DNA of 64,000 nucleotides from Alphaproteobacteria bacterium (GCA_024742485.1 JANSYK010000002.1:1-64000), one strand, 5' to 3'. Positions 44,926-54,735 are shown, numbered from the stretch's first letter. Translations and numbers: made by a program. Notes: a model not told the origin generated them from the letters alone.

Positions 44926-45666
44926 CTATTCGCGGTTGCCCAGGAACTGCAACAGGAACAGGAACAGGTTGATGAAATCGAGATAAAGGCGAAGCGCGCC
45001 CATGATGGCCTTCCGGCCGGCAACAACTTCACCGTCGCCTTCATAGTACATTTCCTTGATCTTCTGCGTGTCGTAGGCCGTCAGACCGGCAAACACCAGC
45101 ACACCAATCGCCGAAATGGCGAACTGCAATGCGCTCGACTGCAGGAAGATGTTGACAACCATGGCGATAATCACGCCGATCAGGCCCATGAACAGGAAGG
45201 ACCCCATTCCGGTCAGATCACGCTTGGTCGTATAGCCCCATAGTGACAGGGCGCCGAAAGATGCAGCCGTAATGAAGAACGTCTGTACGATGCTCTGTCC
45301 GGTATAGACCATGAAGATCGATGCAAGCGACAGTCCGACCAGGCCCGAATAGACCCAAAATGTCGTCTGTGCCGCCGGCACGCTCATCTTGTTGATCCGA
45401 AAGCTTAGAAAGAAGACCAATGCGAGGGGTGCAAGAAACACCACCCACCGAAGCGGGCTGGCGAAGATCAACTGCCCGAAGCTGGTCAGTTGCCCATCCT
45501 GCACCGCCATCATGAATGTGCCATAGGCAGCCACGCCGGTGATGGCCAGACCCATTGCCATGAGGTTGTAAACCCGCAGCATATAGGACCGGAGGCCTTC
45601 ATCAATCGCAGCGCCGGCCTGCGAACCAACTTGCCCGCGGACCTGATAGTTACGAGGTTCTGCCAT
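44926..45666 (-). CDS. Bax inhibitor-1 / YccA-family membrane protein
   Basis: A 246-residue protein with seven predicted spans. Family marks are LRSYMLRVYNLMAMGLAITG at the start, the central SFGALSLWGYTTKRDLTGMG, VLVFAGLTAYDTQKIKEMY with the conserved acidic site, and ALRLYLDFINLFLFLLQFLG at the end. BI-1 homologues are pH-sensitive calcium leak channels or FtsH-interacting proteins. The leader contains an 8-bp inverted repeat GTGCCCCG/CGGGGCAC (45703-45731). Confidence 0.93.
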   Translation of the reverse strand: MAEPRNYQVRGQVGSQAGAAIDEGLRSYMLRVYNLMAMGLAITGVAAYGTFMMAVQDGQLTSFGQLIFASPLRWVVFLAPLALVFFLSFRINKMSVPAAQTTFWVYSGLVGLSLASIFMVYTGQSIVQTFFITAASFGALSLWGYTTKRDLTGMGSFLFMGLIGVIIAMVVNIFLQSSALQFAISAIGVLVFAGLTAYDTQKIKEMYYEGDGEVVAGRKAIMGALRLYLDFINLFLFLLQFLGNRE

Positions 45667-45702
45667 TTCTACCTCTCAAAATAGCCGTCGTTAATCTCAA
45701 TC

Positions 45703-45731
45703 GTGCCCCGCCAGATGTCTGAACGGGGCAC
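45703..45731. repeat. Inverted repeat in the leader of the Bax-inhibitor-1 gene
   Basis: GTGCCCCG (45703-45710) and CGGGGCAC (45724-45731) are perfectly complementary with a 13-base loop, 37-65 bases upstream of the start. It could be a 5' leader hairpin or a protein site. Confidence 0.4.
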
Positions 45732-45887
45732 ACGTGACCTGAATATGATGTTTCAGAGCGCCTAGGACAAGACCTGAGAGCGTTATTTTTATTCGGTTTT
45801 TGCCGAATTTCAGCCTGACGGTTAACCGAAATCTCCGCAGACGGGTCCGGGAACAGGAATATTCATGAAATCAACTCCGCCACGAAA

Positions 45888-48461
45888 CTACAGGTTTCGC
45901 AGAATTGGCGCCGCCTTCTGGCCGAGAACGCGCCAGGTTCCGGCAAGGCCGATTCCGACCGTCAGCACCAGCGCACCCACAACCGTCATCATTGCCACAT
46001 CGGGCAGGAATTGTGACGGCAGCGACATGATGCGCGACACCACGAACCAGGCGGCAAGGCCACCCGCAAACAGGGCGAATATCGCCGTCGCGAGGCCCAA
46101 GATCATGTATTCGTAGGAAAAAGCCCGGATCAGGGTGCGGCGGGTAGCGCCCAAAGTCTTCAGGACCACCGCATCATGCGCCCGCGCCCGGTTGCCTGCA
46201 GCCAATGCTCCCGAAAGCACCAGGATCGAGGCGATCAGCGCAATGGCCGCCGCCGCACGAATGGCAGTCGCCAATTGGCCGACGATGCGGTTGACGACGT
46301 CCAGCGCATCCTTGACGCGCACACTGGTCACGGTCGGGAACGCGTTCGTCACCGACCGAAGGACATTGCCCTCTTCTTCGGCGGTGGCATCGGGATCACT
46401 CAGGGTCGCGAGCCAGGCATGTGGCGCACCGGCAAAGGTGTTGGGCGAAAACACCATGACAAAATTGATCGACAGCGATTCCCATTCGACATCCCGCAAA
46501 TTGGCAATGCGGGTCGTCACATTGCGCCCAAGGACATTGACGGTCACCGTATCCCCGACAGACAGGCCAAGCTCGCCCGCTTCTTCGGCAGAGAAGGAAA
46601 CCAGCGGTTCACCGGAATAATCAGCTGGCCACCAGTCACCATCGGTCAATTTGGCATTCTCCGGCAGGTCTTCCGAATAGGTCACCCCGCGATCGCCGCG
46701 CAGCACCCATTGCGCTTCCGGCGGAACGTCCATCGACTGCACATCCACGCCGTTGAATTCCAGGATACGGCCCCGCAGCATCGGCACGCGCTGGATGTGT
46801 CCATTTGGCGCCTCGCTTCGAACCAGATCAACAAAGGCATCGACCTCGGCGCTCTGCACATCGACGAAGAAAAAGTTCGGCGCACGCTCCGGCAATGTCC
46901 CGCTGATTTCACGGCGAAGATTGCCGTCAATCAGGGCCAATGTCACCAGAAGGGCAAGACCCAGGCCCAGCGACAGCACGACGGAAGGGGTGAGCGCGCC
47001 GGGCCGGTGAATATTGCCGATTGCCAGCCGCAGGGCCGTTGAATTGACCTTCGGCGCACGCCGGGCAAGCATTTCAATGAGGATCGAAACCAGCCGCAGA
47101 ACCACGAAGGCGAAGGCGATCGAACCCAGAAAAATACTGGCGATAAACCGGTCATAGGAGGTCAGCACCGCCAGACCCGCAAACAGCGCGACCAGTACGG
47201 CGGCCGTCGCCAGATAGCGCTTGCGTGGCAGGCTGCCGGCATCAAAACCCTGTTCCCGGAACAGCGCTGTCGCCGGCACTTCCCGTGCCCGTCCAAGCGG
47301 CAGCACCGCAAAGGCGAGCGCCGTCAGAAATCCGAAGACGGCCGCCAGTGCGAGAGCGCCGGGATAAAGGACCGTCTGCGTGGAAACCGGCAGAATGCCC
47401 GACAGGGCCGTTTGCGCGAATACCGGCATGGCCGCTCCAAGCACCAGACCCAGCGCAATTCCGATCGATGTGATGATCAGGATCTGGATCAGATAGACCG
47501 CAAAAACGAAACTGCCTGATGCGCCGAGACATTTGAACGTGGCAATGACGCCCCTTTTGGAATCAAGATAGGCGCGCACGGCATTGGCAACACCCACGCC
47601 GCCGACCACAAGCGCGGTCAGTCCGACAAGCGTCAGGAACTGAGAAAATCGCGTGATATTGGCGCTCAGCGCCGGCGCGGCATTGCTCCGGCTGCGCACC
47701 GACCAGCCGGCGCTCGGAAATTCACTTTCCGCCGTTTGCCGCAGTTGGTTGACTGCCGCGTCGCTGGCATTGGCGCCCATGCGAATCTTGTAGGCATATT
47801 CGACCAGGCTTCCGGTCTGGATCAGGCCGGCAGCACCGAGCCCGTCCTGCGACATCAGGAGCCGGGGGGCGAAGCCGAAACCGTCCGACAGAGCATCGGG
47901 CTCGCTGTCGATCACCGCTCGAATGACAAATTGGGCATTGCCAAGCAGCACGGTGTCACCCACCGATACGCCCAGCCGGTCAAGCAGCAGGGGTGCCACT
48001 GCGACGCCGTAGAGCCCGTCTTTCTCACCGAACAGGGCATCAAAGCCAAGCGGCGGCGTGACCAGCAGCTCGCCATAAAGCGGATAGAGGGAATCCACCG
48101 CCTTGGCTTCCACAAGAGTCTGATCCGATCCATCCGGCAGACGCGTCATCGATCGCAGCCCGGTCGTCTTGGTCATGGTGCCCTGGTCACTCAGGAATGC
48201 CAGCTCATCGTCCTGCGCCGGACGATTTTGCAACTCGAAACGAATATCGGCGCCGAGGATCGACTGACCCTCCTGCGTGATCGCACTGGTGATCGATTGC
48301 GACACGGAGTTTACTCCGGCTATCGCTGCGGTGCCGAGGGCGATACAGGCCAGGAAGATGTAGAAACCGGAAAGCCCGCCCCGCATTTCCCGCAGCGCCA
48401 GACGAAACGCCAGGCGCAATTCGGTCACCGACGGGATCGTTGTTTGTGCGGCCCGGCTCAA
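45888..48461 (-). CDS. FtsX-like ABC transporter permease (YbbP-type)
   Basis: About 857 residues with ~10 spans in the YbbP arrangement: an N-terminal span (GFYIFLACIALGTAAIAGVN), a first periplasmic MacB-like domain, two FtsX cores and a second periplasmic domain. FtsX motifs include GVIATFKCLGASGSFVFAVY and DAVVLKTLGATRRTLIRAFS. TTG 48461 overlaps the ATPase stop (TTGA), so translation is coupled. With the ATPase and TesA-like esterase it matches the ybbA-ybbP-tesA locus, thought to move lipid or acylated substrates. Confidence 0.9.
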   Translation of the reverse strand: MSRAAQTTIPSVTELRLAFRLALREMRGGLSGFYIFLACIALGTAAIAGVNSVSQSITSAITQEGQSILGADIRFELQNRPAQDDELAFLSDQGTMTKTTGLRSMTRLPDGSDQTLVEAKAVDSLYPLYGELLVTPPLGFDALFGEKDGLYGVAVAPLLLDRLGVSVGDTVLLGNAQFVIRAVIDSEPDALSDGFGFAPRLLMSQDGLGAAGLIQTGSLVEYAYKIRMGANASDAAVNQLRQTAESEFPSAGWSVRSRSNAAPALSANITRFSQFLTLVGLTALVVGGVGVANAVRAYLDSKRGVIATFKCLGASGSFVFAVYLIQILIITSIGIALGLVLGAAMPVFAQTALSGILPVSTQTVLYPGALALAAVFGFLTALAFAVLPLGRAREVPATALFREQGFDAGSLPRKRYLATAAVLVALFAGLAVLTSYDRFIASIFLGSIAFAFVVLRLVSILIEMLARRAPKVNSTALRLAIGNIHRPGALTPSVVLSLGLGLALLVTLALIDGNLRREISGTLPERAPNFFFVDVQSAEVDAFVDLVRSEAPNGHIQRVPMLRGRILEFNGVDVQSMDVPPEAQWVLRGDRGVTYSEDLPENAKLTDGDWWPADYSGEPLVSFSAEEAGELGLSVGDTVTVNVLGRNVTTRIANLRDVEWESLSINFVMVFSPNTFAGAPHAWLATLSDPDATAEEEGNVLRSVTNAFPTVTSVRVKDALDVVNRIVGQLATAIRAAAAIALIASILVLSGALAAGNRARAHDAVVLKTLGATRRTLIRAFSYEYMILGLATAIFALFAGGLAAWFVVSRIMSLPSQFLPDVAMMTVVGALVLTVGIGLAGTWRVLGQKAAPILRNL

Positions 48462-49165
48462 GCGACCGCCACCGCTTCTGCATTGTCGCTGTCTTCCGAC
48501 AGGATCTCGCCGGACCGTACGCGAATCTGCCGACTGCATCGCTCCGCCAGGGCCGGATCATGGGTCACCAGCAGCAATGTCGTGCCGCGTTCGGCCTGTT
48601 TGGCAAACAGCAGATCAGCGATCTGACGGCCGGTTTCGGTATCGAGATTCCCGGTTGGCTCATCTGCGATCAGCATGGACGGGGACGGCGCCAGCGCCCT
48701 GGCAATGGCAACGCGCTGTTGTTCTCCACCCGACAATTCACCCGGATAATGGGTCAACCGCTCGGCAAGTCCAACCGAAGCCAGTTCCTCACGGGCAAGA
48801 GCAAAGGCGTCGGAGCGGCCGGCCAGTTCCAGCGGCACCGCCACATTCTCCAGCGCCGTCATGTTGGGGATCAGGTGAAAGGACTGGAAAACGATGCCGA
48901 TATTGCGGCCGCGAAAATCGGCGACTTCATCTTCGCTCATCGCGTGCAGCGGTTTTCCGGAGATGTTGATTTCACCGGAGTCGATTTTTTCAAGTCCGGC
49001 CAGCACCATCAACAGGGTTGATTTGCCGGATCCGGACGGCCCGACAATGCCGACCGACTCGCCCGCATTGACGATCAGGTCCATTTTTTTGAGGACATGG
49101 ACCGATGAGGCACCGTCGCCGAGCGTCAGGTCCGCTGATTTCAGATCGATTATGGGTTTTGACAA
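48458..49165 (-). CDS. ABC transporter ATP-binding protein (YbbA/LolD-type)
   Basis: A 235-residue ATPase of the MacB/LolD class. Walker A is GPSGSGKST, the Q-loop is [16 protein letters not shown], the signature is [15 protein letters not shown], Walker B is [12 protein letters not shown], and the H-loop is VTHDP. The start is a TTG at 49165. It partners the FtsX-like permease that overlaps its 3' end and diverges from the esterase gene. Confidence 0.93.
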   Translation of the reverse strand: MSKPIIDLKSADLTLGDGASSVHVLKKMDLIVNAGESVGIVGPSGSGKSTLLMVLAGLEKIDSGEINISGKPLHAMSEDEVADFRGRNIGIVFQSFHLIPNMTALENVAVPLELAGRSDAFALAREELASVGLAERLTHYPGELSGGEQQRVAIARALAPSPSMLIADEPTGNLDTETGRQIADLLFAKQAERGTTLLLVTHDPALAERCSRQIRVRSGEILSEDSDNAEAVAVA

Positions 49166-49283
49166 GACAGCCGCTCACTATATGTAATTTTATTGGCCAT
49201 TATGGCGATCCTCCCCAAGGTCCTGACCCAGGGCGTGGTGGTGAACCGGCCCGGGCAATGCTGAAGGATTTAGGGAACCACCC

Positions 49284-49934
49284 ATGAGAATTAAAGCCGC
49301 GCTGACCATTTTTGCCACTTTTTGGGGTTTTTCGCTCCTTTCTCTCGGTATGGCGCATGCCGATTCAGTTTCAATTGTCGGATTTGGTGACAGCCTGATG
49401 GCCGGTTACGAGCTGGCACCGGAGGATGCCTTTCCCGCCAAACTCGAAGTGGCACTGAAAGACAAGGGCCACGCCGTGACCATCGCCAATGCCAGTGTCT
49501 CTGGCGACACGACGTCCGGCGGCCTGGCGCGTCTCGACTGGTCGGTGCCCGATGGCACGGATGCGGTGCTTCTGGAGCTCGGCGCCAATGATGCGTTGCG
49601 CGGAATCAGTCCGGAAAAAACCCGTGAAAACCTGGACGCCATGATTTCCAGGTTGAAGGATCGTGGCATTGCGGTCCTGCTGGTCGGCATGCTCGCGCCA
49701 CCCAATATGGGATCCGACTATGCCAACCAATTCGACACGATTTATCCGGAGTTGGCCAAATCCCACAATGTCGGCTTTTACCCGTTCTTCCTGGACGGCG
49801 TGGCTGCCGAAACAGGCCTGGATATTGGAGACGGCATGCATCCCAACGCCAAGGGGATCGACATCATGGTCGAACGCTTTTTGCCCTATGCCGAAACCTT
49901 GATCGACACGGTTTCTGCCGGCAAAAAACCGTAA
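49284..49934 (+). CDS. SGNH/GDSL arylesterase (TesA-like), periplasmic
   Basis: 216 residues with a signal peptide (ALTIFATFWGFSLLSLGMAHA). The SGNH blocks are GFGDSLMAGYEL (Ser), SGDTTSGG (Gly), LGANDALRG (Asn) and DGMHPNAKG (Asp/His). This is TesA/arylesterase, a thioesterase, lysophospholipase and esterase of the periplasm. ATG 49284 is used. It is divergent from the ABC genes, the usual tesA-ybbA-ybbP arrangement. Confidence 0.93.
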   Translation: MRIKAALTIFATFWGFSLLSLGMAHADSVSIVGFGDSLMAGYELAPEDAFPAKLEVALKDKGHAVTIANASVSGDTTSGGLARLDWSVPDGTDAVLLELGANDALRGISPEKTRENLDAMISRLKDRGIAVLLVGMLAPPNMGSDYANQFDTIYPELAKSHNVGFYPFFLDGVAAETGLDIGDGMHPNAKGIDIMVERFLPYAETLIDTVSAGKKP

Positions 49935-50081
49935 CCAACTGATATAAAACACTTATTTTGTGACATGAGAAACGATCCTGCGGATTTCATGTCAAAAAGC
50001 GCCGGATCGCGTCGAAAGAACTTGCCCTCAATGTTCACTCGTGATTCGCTGCAAGTGACCATACGAATCGGGGAGGCTGCC

Positions 50082-50675
50082 ATGCCGCGTTTGTTTATCG
50101 CCCTCGAGATGCCACAGGAGGTGACGCTCAGTCTCTCGCTTTTACGTGGTGGTCTGCACGGCGCCCGCTGGATCGACGTGGAAAACTACCATATGACCCT
50201 GCGCTTCATCGGCGATATCGATGCGCCGACCGCCGATGAGCTGGTCAACGCGCTGGACCGCATCGAGCGCCCGCAATTTGATCTGTCACTGATCGGCATG
50301 GGCTCCTTCGGCTCAAAGAAACCGCATTCCCTTTGGGCCGGGGTCTCGGCCTCGCCCGAGTTGCTGGCGCTGCAAGCTGAAATCGAGCGCATCTGCCAGC
50401 GCCTGCGCCTGCGTCCGGATCCGCGAAAATTCACACCCCATATCACCATTGCGCGGCTGCGCGGCGCCCGTGTAGAGGACGTGGTCAGCTATCTGTCCGC
50501 CCGCAGCAATTTTCAAACCAACTCCTTCACAGTGTCGCGGTTCGTCGTAATGTCGTCGCGCGATTCCGTCGGGGGTGGTCCCTATGTCACGGAAGAAGCC
50601 TATCCGCTGCATCCGGCCTTCGCCACACCACCGGCCGTCGAGCCGGCACGCGATGCAACGAGCCACTATCGCTGA
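50082..50675 (+). CDS. thpR: RNA 2',3'-cyclic phosphodiesterase (ThpR/LigT)
   Basis: A 197-residue 2H phosphoesterase with both HxTx motifs: HMTLRF (about residue 37) and HITIAR (about residue 121). The N-terminus MPRLFIALEMPQEV is typical. It hydrolyses 2',3'-cyclic phosphates on RNA in vitro; its cellular role is unclear. GGGAGG upstream fixes ATG 50082; a longer open frame to 49965 lacks family sequence. Confidence 0.92.
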   Translation: MPRLFIALEMPQEVTLSLSLLRGGLHGARWIDVENYHMTLRFIGDIDAPTADELVNALDRIERPQFDLSLIGMGSFGSKKPHSLWAGVSASPELLALQAEIERICQRLRLRPDPRKFTPHITIARLRGARVEDVVSYLSARSNFQTNSFTVSRFVVMSSRDSVGGGPYVTEEAYPLHPAFATPPAVEPARDATSHYR

Positions 50676-50687
50676 GGACAAGGCCAG

Positions 50688-51122
50688 ATGATGAAACATC
50701 TCACCACAACAATCGGTTGGGTCGTCATGGCGGGTCTGATCGTCGTCGCCGGTCAGGCCGGCGCCAAGGATTACCCGCCCGTCAATCCGCTGCTCAAGGG
50801 TGGCAAGACGATCCTCGGGCAGCCCCTGACCTATCCGACCGACGGTCCGGCACAAATCCAGTCCGTCATCGTGACCATGCCACCGGGTGCGCAAACCGGG
50901 CTTCACACCCACCCCTATCCGACATTCGGCTACATTCTTGAAGGCGAATTGACCGTGTCCTACCCCGCCGGTGTCACCAAGACCTATCGGCAGGGCGAAG
51001 CCGTCATGGAGGCGGTTGATACGCCCCATAATGGCAAGAATACCGGGACGGAGCCGGTCAGGATTCTGGTCGTGTTCATGGGCGTCGAGGGAAAGGCCAA
51101 TACGGAAGTCCTGAACGACTGA
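50688..51122 (+). CDS. Secreted cupin-domain protein
   Basis: 144 residues. A signal peptide (TTIGWVVMAGLIVVAGQAGA) precedes a single cupin: MPPGAQTGLHTHPYPTFGYI with metal ligands HxH, then EGELTVSY and DTPHNGKNTG. It follows thpR by 12 bp and may be co-transcribed. No enzymatic role can be assigned. ATG 50688 or 50691 are equivalent. Confidence 0.85.
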   Translation: MMKHLTTTIGWVVMAGLIVVAGQAGAKDYPPVNPLLKGGKTILGQPLTYPTDGPAQIQSVIVTMPPGAQTGLHTHPYPTFGYILEGELTVSYPAGVTKTYRQGEAVMEAVDTPHNGKNTGTEPVRILVVFMGVEGKANTEVLND

Positions 51123-51245
51123 CAAATGCCCTGGAGCCTTGCGCCTGAAGTGCTTTGCTGACACGGTAAGCTGCACCATAGGATGGCCGCGCGACCAATG
51201 GGGGCATGCCGGCCTGCAAGCGATGTGACGTCACGGATTTGATCC

Positions 51246-52073
51246 ATGCCCCAATTCAAGACCACGGATAATGTGACACTGCACTATCTCGAAGCAGGCA
51301 ATGGTCCGCCGCTGGTCATGCTGCATGGATGGTCACAGGGTGCCGCCCTGTTCAAGCATCAGATAGAAGCATTGTCAGACCGGTACCGGGTCATCGCCCT
51401 CGACATGCGGGGCCATGGTCAATCCGATAAGCCGGAACACGGCTATCGCGTATCGCGGTTGGCGGTCGACCTGCATGAACTGATCAGGGCGCTGGACCTG
51501 CGAACCATCAATCTGCTTGGCCATTCCATGGGTTGTGCCGTGATCTGGAGCTACTGGGAGCTCTTCCGGGGCGACAGAATCGCCAAAATGATTCTCGTCG
51601 ATGAACCGCCGGTTGTCGTTGCCAGCCCCGGCTGGTCCAAGGACCAGCGCTGGACAGCCGGCGGCATGATGGAGCCCGATGATCTGTTTCGCTTCGCCGA
51701 GCGGCTCTCCGGCCCCGACGGTGTCGATGCGACCGGGGAAATGATCTTTTCCATGGTGACACCGGCCATGTCGGATGAACAGAAGAACGAGCTGCTATCG
51801 GTCAATCTGCAGTTTCCGCGCCCCTATGCGGCCCGGCTTCTCATCAACAATGCCACCCAGGACTGGCGTGATACGATCCCGACGATCACCGTACCAACCC
51901 TTGTCCTGTCCGGTGGTGGCAGTCAGGTTCCCTGGCAGTCACAGCAGTGGATTCACGAGCAGATCAAAGGATCCGTGTTCGAGATTTTTGCCGCCGACGA
52001 AGGTGGCAGCCACTTCATGTTCCTGGAAGCACCAGCGAAATTCAACGCCCGTGTCGGTGCGTTTCTCGCCTGA
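51246..52073 (+). CDS. Alpha/beta-hydrolase
   Basis: 275 residues of alpha/beta-hydrolase_1 fold: MLHGWSQGAALF (oxyanion loop), LDMRGHGQSDKP, nucleophile elbow LLGHSMGCAVIW (Ser at about 95), acid region VPTLVLSGGGSQVPWQ and His in GGSHFMFLEAP. It resembles haloperoxidase/esterase enzymes of broad specificity. It converges with a LysR gene whose stop lies 17 bp away. Confidence 0.88.
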   Translation: MPQFKTTDNVTLHYLEAGNGPPLVMLHGWSQGAALFKHQIEALSDRYRVIALDMRGHGQSDKPEHGYRVSRLAVDLHELIRALDLRTINLLGHSMGCAVIWSYWELFRGDRIAKMILVDEPPVVVASPGWSKDQRWTAGGMMEPDDLFRFAERLSGPDGVDATGEMIFSMVTPAMSDEQKNELLSVNLQFPRPYAARLLINNATQDWRDTIPTITVPTLVLSGGGSQVPWQSQQWIHEQIKGSVFEIFAADEGGSHFMFLEAPAKFNARVGAFLA

Positions 52074-52090
52074 ACCGATGCGCCCACCGA

Positions 52091-52951
52091 TCAACCTCGG
52101 GAAAGGCCTCGTTCGAGATAGGATGCCAGGTCCGCCGCCGGCGGGTTGGCAGGAGTCTCCCGCGTCAAAAGCGAGACACTGAAGTTCGGAAGCGTTGGGA
52201 GCTCGGCCGAATCATCAATCGGCTCCAGATGATCGGGCATGGCCGAGGTCAGGAAGGTTCCAACCGCAAGGTCCATTCGGATCATCGCGACGGTCGCTTC
52301 AAGGCTGTCACTTTCATACACATACCGCCAGGCGCGTCCGGCCCGATCCAGCGCCCTGATCACCCGTGGTCTGAAGACGCAGGAGGCGGTAACCAGGGAC
52401 AAGGGCAGCGGATCCCCATGACCGGCTTTGCCGCCCTTTGCGCCGGCCCAGACAAGCCGGTCACGATAGAGCTGCCGGCCCGTCGCCTGCTCCGCGGGTT
52501 CTTCCAGAAGCGTCACATCCAGAAGTCCGGCATCGAATTTTGCGCGAAGATCCGGCGAAGTATGGCACTTCAGGTTGATTTCGATATCCGGATGGGCTTC
52601 GGCGAACAGCCGCAGAATGGACGGCAGACGTCCGGCAAGAAGATCAACCGGGACACCCAGGCTGACGCTTGCCACGACGGGACGGGACGTCATGTCAGAC
52701 CACAGCTCATCATTGATCGCCAACAGGCGGCGTGCCTTGCCGAACAACCTGTCTCCCGCCTCGGTCAGCGACAATCCGGGGCGCTCTCGACGAAACAAAG
52801 CGCTTCCCAATTGTGCCTCCAGCCGTTTGATGTGCTGGCTGACTGCGCCCTGCGTCAGGTTCAGAACCTGGCTTGCCTGGGTCATGTTCCCGAATTCCGC
52901 GACCGTGACGAAGGTTCTCAGAAGCGGTGTGTCGAAATTCCGTACCGTCAT
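52091..52951 (-). CDS. LysR-family regulator
   Basis: 286 residues. The HTH is LLRTFVTVAEFGNMTQASQV with LNLTQGAVSQHIKRLEAQLGSALFRRERPG; the effector domain is shorter than usual at the C-terminus. It diverges from a cupin gene (start 53043) over 91 bp of AT-rich DNA and probably regulates it. Confidence 0.92.
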   Translation of the reverse strand: MTVRNFDTPLLRTFVTVAEFGNMTQASQVLNLTQGAVSQHIKRLEAQLGSALFRRERPGLSLTEAGDRLFGKARRLLAINDELWSDMTSRPVVASVSLGVPVDLLAGRLPSILRLFAEAHPDIEINLKCHTSPDLRAKFDAGLLDVTLLEEPAEQATGRQLYRDRLVWAGAKGGKAGHGDPLPLSLVTASCVFRPRVIRALDRAGRAWRYVYESDSLEATVAMIRMDLAVGTFLTSAMPDHLEPIDDSAELPTLPNFSVSLLTRETPANPPAADLASYLERGLSRG

Positions 52952-53042
52952 TACAATTCTTAATGTTTTCGATTATCACAATTAGATATCATGATTTCAG
53001 GCCAACTGCTAGAACCACGCCGAATGAACACGGAGCCGCACC

Positions 53043-53408
53043 ATGGAAAAAGTCAATATCGCCGAAAAATTCGACAGGATTTCCGAACACTGGAAACCGC
53101 ACATCGCCGCGCAATCCAATGGTCAACACGTCCGCCTGGCCAAGCTGAAAGGTGAGTTTGTCTGGCACAGCCATGATGATGAGGATGAGCTGTTCATCGT
53201 GGCAAAGGGGCGGCTGACAGTTCGCTTCCGCGACGGGGATATCGAATTGTCTGAGGGCGAAATGATGGTGATACCGCGTGGCATCGAACACATGCCGGTT
53301 GCGCATGAGGAAGTCCATTTGATCAACATCACCAAAGCCGAAACAACCATGACCGGAAATGTCGATTCGGACAGGGCCATTCCGGTGTCTCAGCTCGACA
53401 GTGTCTGA
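53043..53408 (+). CDS. Single-domain cupin protein
   Basis: A 121-residue cytosolic cupin with FVWHSHDDEDELFIVAKGRL (HxH...E ligands) and EGEMMVIPRGIEHMPVAHEE. Close relatives are small cupins near LysR genes, with unassigned function. It is divergent from the LysR gene and converges on the phosphatase gene. Confidence 0.87.
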   Translation: MEKVNIAEKFDRISEHWKPHIAAQSNGQHVRLAKLKGEFVWHSHDDEDELFIVAKGRLTVRFRDGDIELSEGEMMVIPRGIEHMPVAHEEVHLINITKAETTMTGNVDSDRAIPVSQLDSV

Positions 53409-53420
53409 AAAGATGCAGCC

Positions 53421-53903
53421 CTACCGCATGCGCGCGAGCAAGGCTTCGCATCCCTCCTGCAACATCCGGTAGACGGATTCGAAGCCGTCGCTGCCGCCCA
53501 GATAGGGATCGGGTACATCGACTGGCCGGTTGCGGGCCAGGGTCATGAAATGGTGGATGCGGTGATGGCTGGATGGGGATGCGGCCGCAACCAGGTTTGA
53601 AACATTGGACCGGTCCATTGCGACAATCAATTCGAACCGCTCGAAATCGCCGGGGCGAATTGTCCGCGCCCTTTGCCCGGTGATATCAACTCCGTATTCG
53701 GCCGCCACCGCAATCGATCTGGAATCCGGTGGATCACCCTCATGCCAGCGCCCGGTCCCGGCCGAATCGATTCGCAACTCGCCAAGGCCTTTCGATTGCG
53801 CCATACTGCGAAAAATGCCTTCCGCCATTGGTGATCGACAGATATTGCCGAGGCAGACAAACAGAATGGACTGTGTGCCACGCAGGCACGTCGAACCGGC
53901 CAT
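53421..53903 (-). CDS. Low-molecular-weight protein tyrosine phosphatase
   Basis: 160 residues. The P-loop is [16 protein letters not shown] (CxxxxxR, here CLGNICRS), and the general-acid loop is [10 protein letters not shown] (DPY). The N-terminal extension before ILFVCLG is short. Bacterial relatives act on tyrosine kinases or small phosphates. GGAGG supports ATG 53903. Divergent from the pterin dehydratase with only 23 bp between starts. Confidence 0.93.
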   Translation of the reverse strand: MAGSTCLRGTQSILFVCLGNICRSPMAEGIFRSMAQSKGLGELRIDSAGTGRWHEGDPPDSRSIAVAAEYGVDITGQRARTIRPGDFERFELIVAMDRSNVSNLVAAASPSSHHRIHHFMTLARNRPVDVPDPYLGGSDGFESVYRMLQEGCEALLARMR

Positions 53904-53926
53904 GGGTAACCTCCGGGACAAAGAGC

Positions 53927-54226
53927 ATGAAAGCTACAGCGATTGAACCAGCCGAAGCAAGCCAGCGAATGACGGAGGTGCCGGGATGGCAAATGCGCTC
54001 TGATGGCAAGGCCATCGAACGGTCATTTGTGTTCCGCAATTTCAATGCCGCTTTCGGCTTCATGACGCGCGCGGCGCTGGTTGCTGAAAAGCTTAACCAC
54101 CATCCCGAATGGTCCAATGTCTACAAGCGCGTCGATGTTGTGCTGACAACCCATGACACCGGGAACCTCACGGAATTGGATTTCAAGCTGGCAAAGGCCA
54201 TGAACCGCTTCGCCGATGGCGCCTGA
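53927..54226 (+). CDS. Pterin-4a-carbinolamine dehydratase (4a-hydroxytetrahydrobiopterin dehydratase)
   Basis: A 99-residue PCD/DCoH protein. Active-site block [20 protein letters not shown] followed by [13 protein letters not shown] includes the conserved His-His-Pro-Glu-Trp and the later His. It recycles pterin cofactor or moonlights in molybdopterin or tRNA-linked pterin metabolism. ATG 53927 is chosen; the open frame further left overlaps the divergent phosphatase. Confidence 0.93.
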   Translation: MKATAIEPAEASQRMTEVPGWQMRSDGKAIERSFVFRNFNAAFGFMTRAALVAEKLNHHPEWSNVYKRVDVVLTTHDTGNLTELDFKLAKAMNRFADGA

Positions 54227-54282
54227 ACTTGAACCCGATGGCGTTCAAACCCATATTTTGGAGCAAACAAAGGAACAGATAA

Positions 54283-54669
54283 CTGGTTGAAGAGATCAAA
54301 ATCGGTGAGATCCTGGAGCCTGGCGATGACGACACCCGTCGTGGCCAGGAACACAGGATTCGCGACAAGTTCTGGGGCACGGTCAAAAAGGCCGCTCGGC
54401 AGGTCCCCTTTCTCGAAGACGTTGTCGCGGCCTATTATTGTGCGTTCGATTTGAACACGCCGCACCGGGTGCGCGGCATATTGCTGGCGGCACTGGCCTA
54501 TTTTGTCCTGCCGCTGGACGGCGTACCGGATTTTCTCGCCTTTGTCGGGTTTTCCGACGACGTGGCTGTCCTCGGCGCGGCACTTGCCGCTATTCGCGCC
54601 CATATCACGCCGGCCCATTACGAAGCCGCGCGACAGGCACTGGCCGAAGAAGAGCCGGCCAATAGCTGA
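54283..54669 (+). CDS. DUF1232 (YkvA) family protein with probable CTG start
   Basis: 128 residues if started at CTG 54283. The sequence LVEEIKIGEILEPG, then RIRDKFWGTVKKAARQVPFL, EDVVAAYYCAF and the DUF1232 core RGILLAALAYFVLPLDGVPD, FLAFVGFSDDVAVLGAAL match full-length relatives. The first in-frame ATG is 54451, inside the conserved helix, and a stop lies at 54280-54282. There is no ATG, GTG or TTG between. AAAGGA stands eight bases before the CTG. Two short hydrophobic segments suggest membrane association. Function unknown. Confidence 0.78.
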   Translation: MVEEIKIGEILEPGDDDTRRGQEHRIRDKFWGTVKKAARQVPFLEDVVAAYYCAFDLNTPHRVRGILLAALAYFVLPLDGVPDFLAFVGFSDDVAVLGAALAAIRAHITPAHYEAARQALAEEEPANS

Positions 54670-54735
54670 GTTCAATTCAAATCCCTTGCGGCATTTTCCA
54701 TAGCGTGACCGAGCGCATTGTGTCCGGCGCGAATG

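Noticed and set aside
46176-48626. Long plus-strand frames opposite the FtsX-like permease
   Set aside because: GC-rich antisense shadows. The minus strand has FtsX motifs, spans and a coupled overlap with its ATPase.
54121-54675. A 184-codon minus-strand frame near the DUF1232 gene
   Set aside because: It overlaps both the pterin dehydratase and the DUF1232 coding regions antisense, without recognisable motifs.
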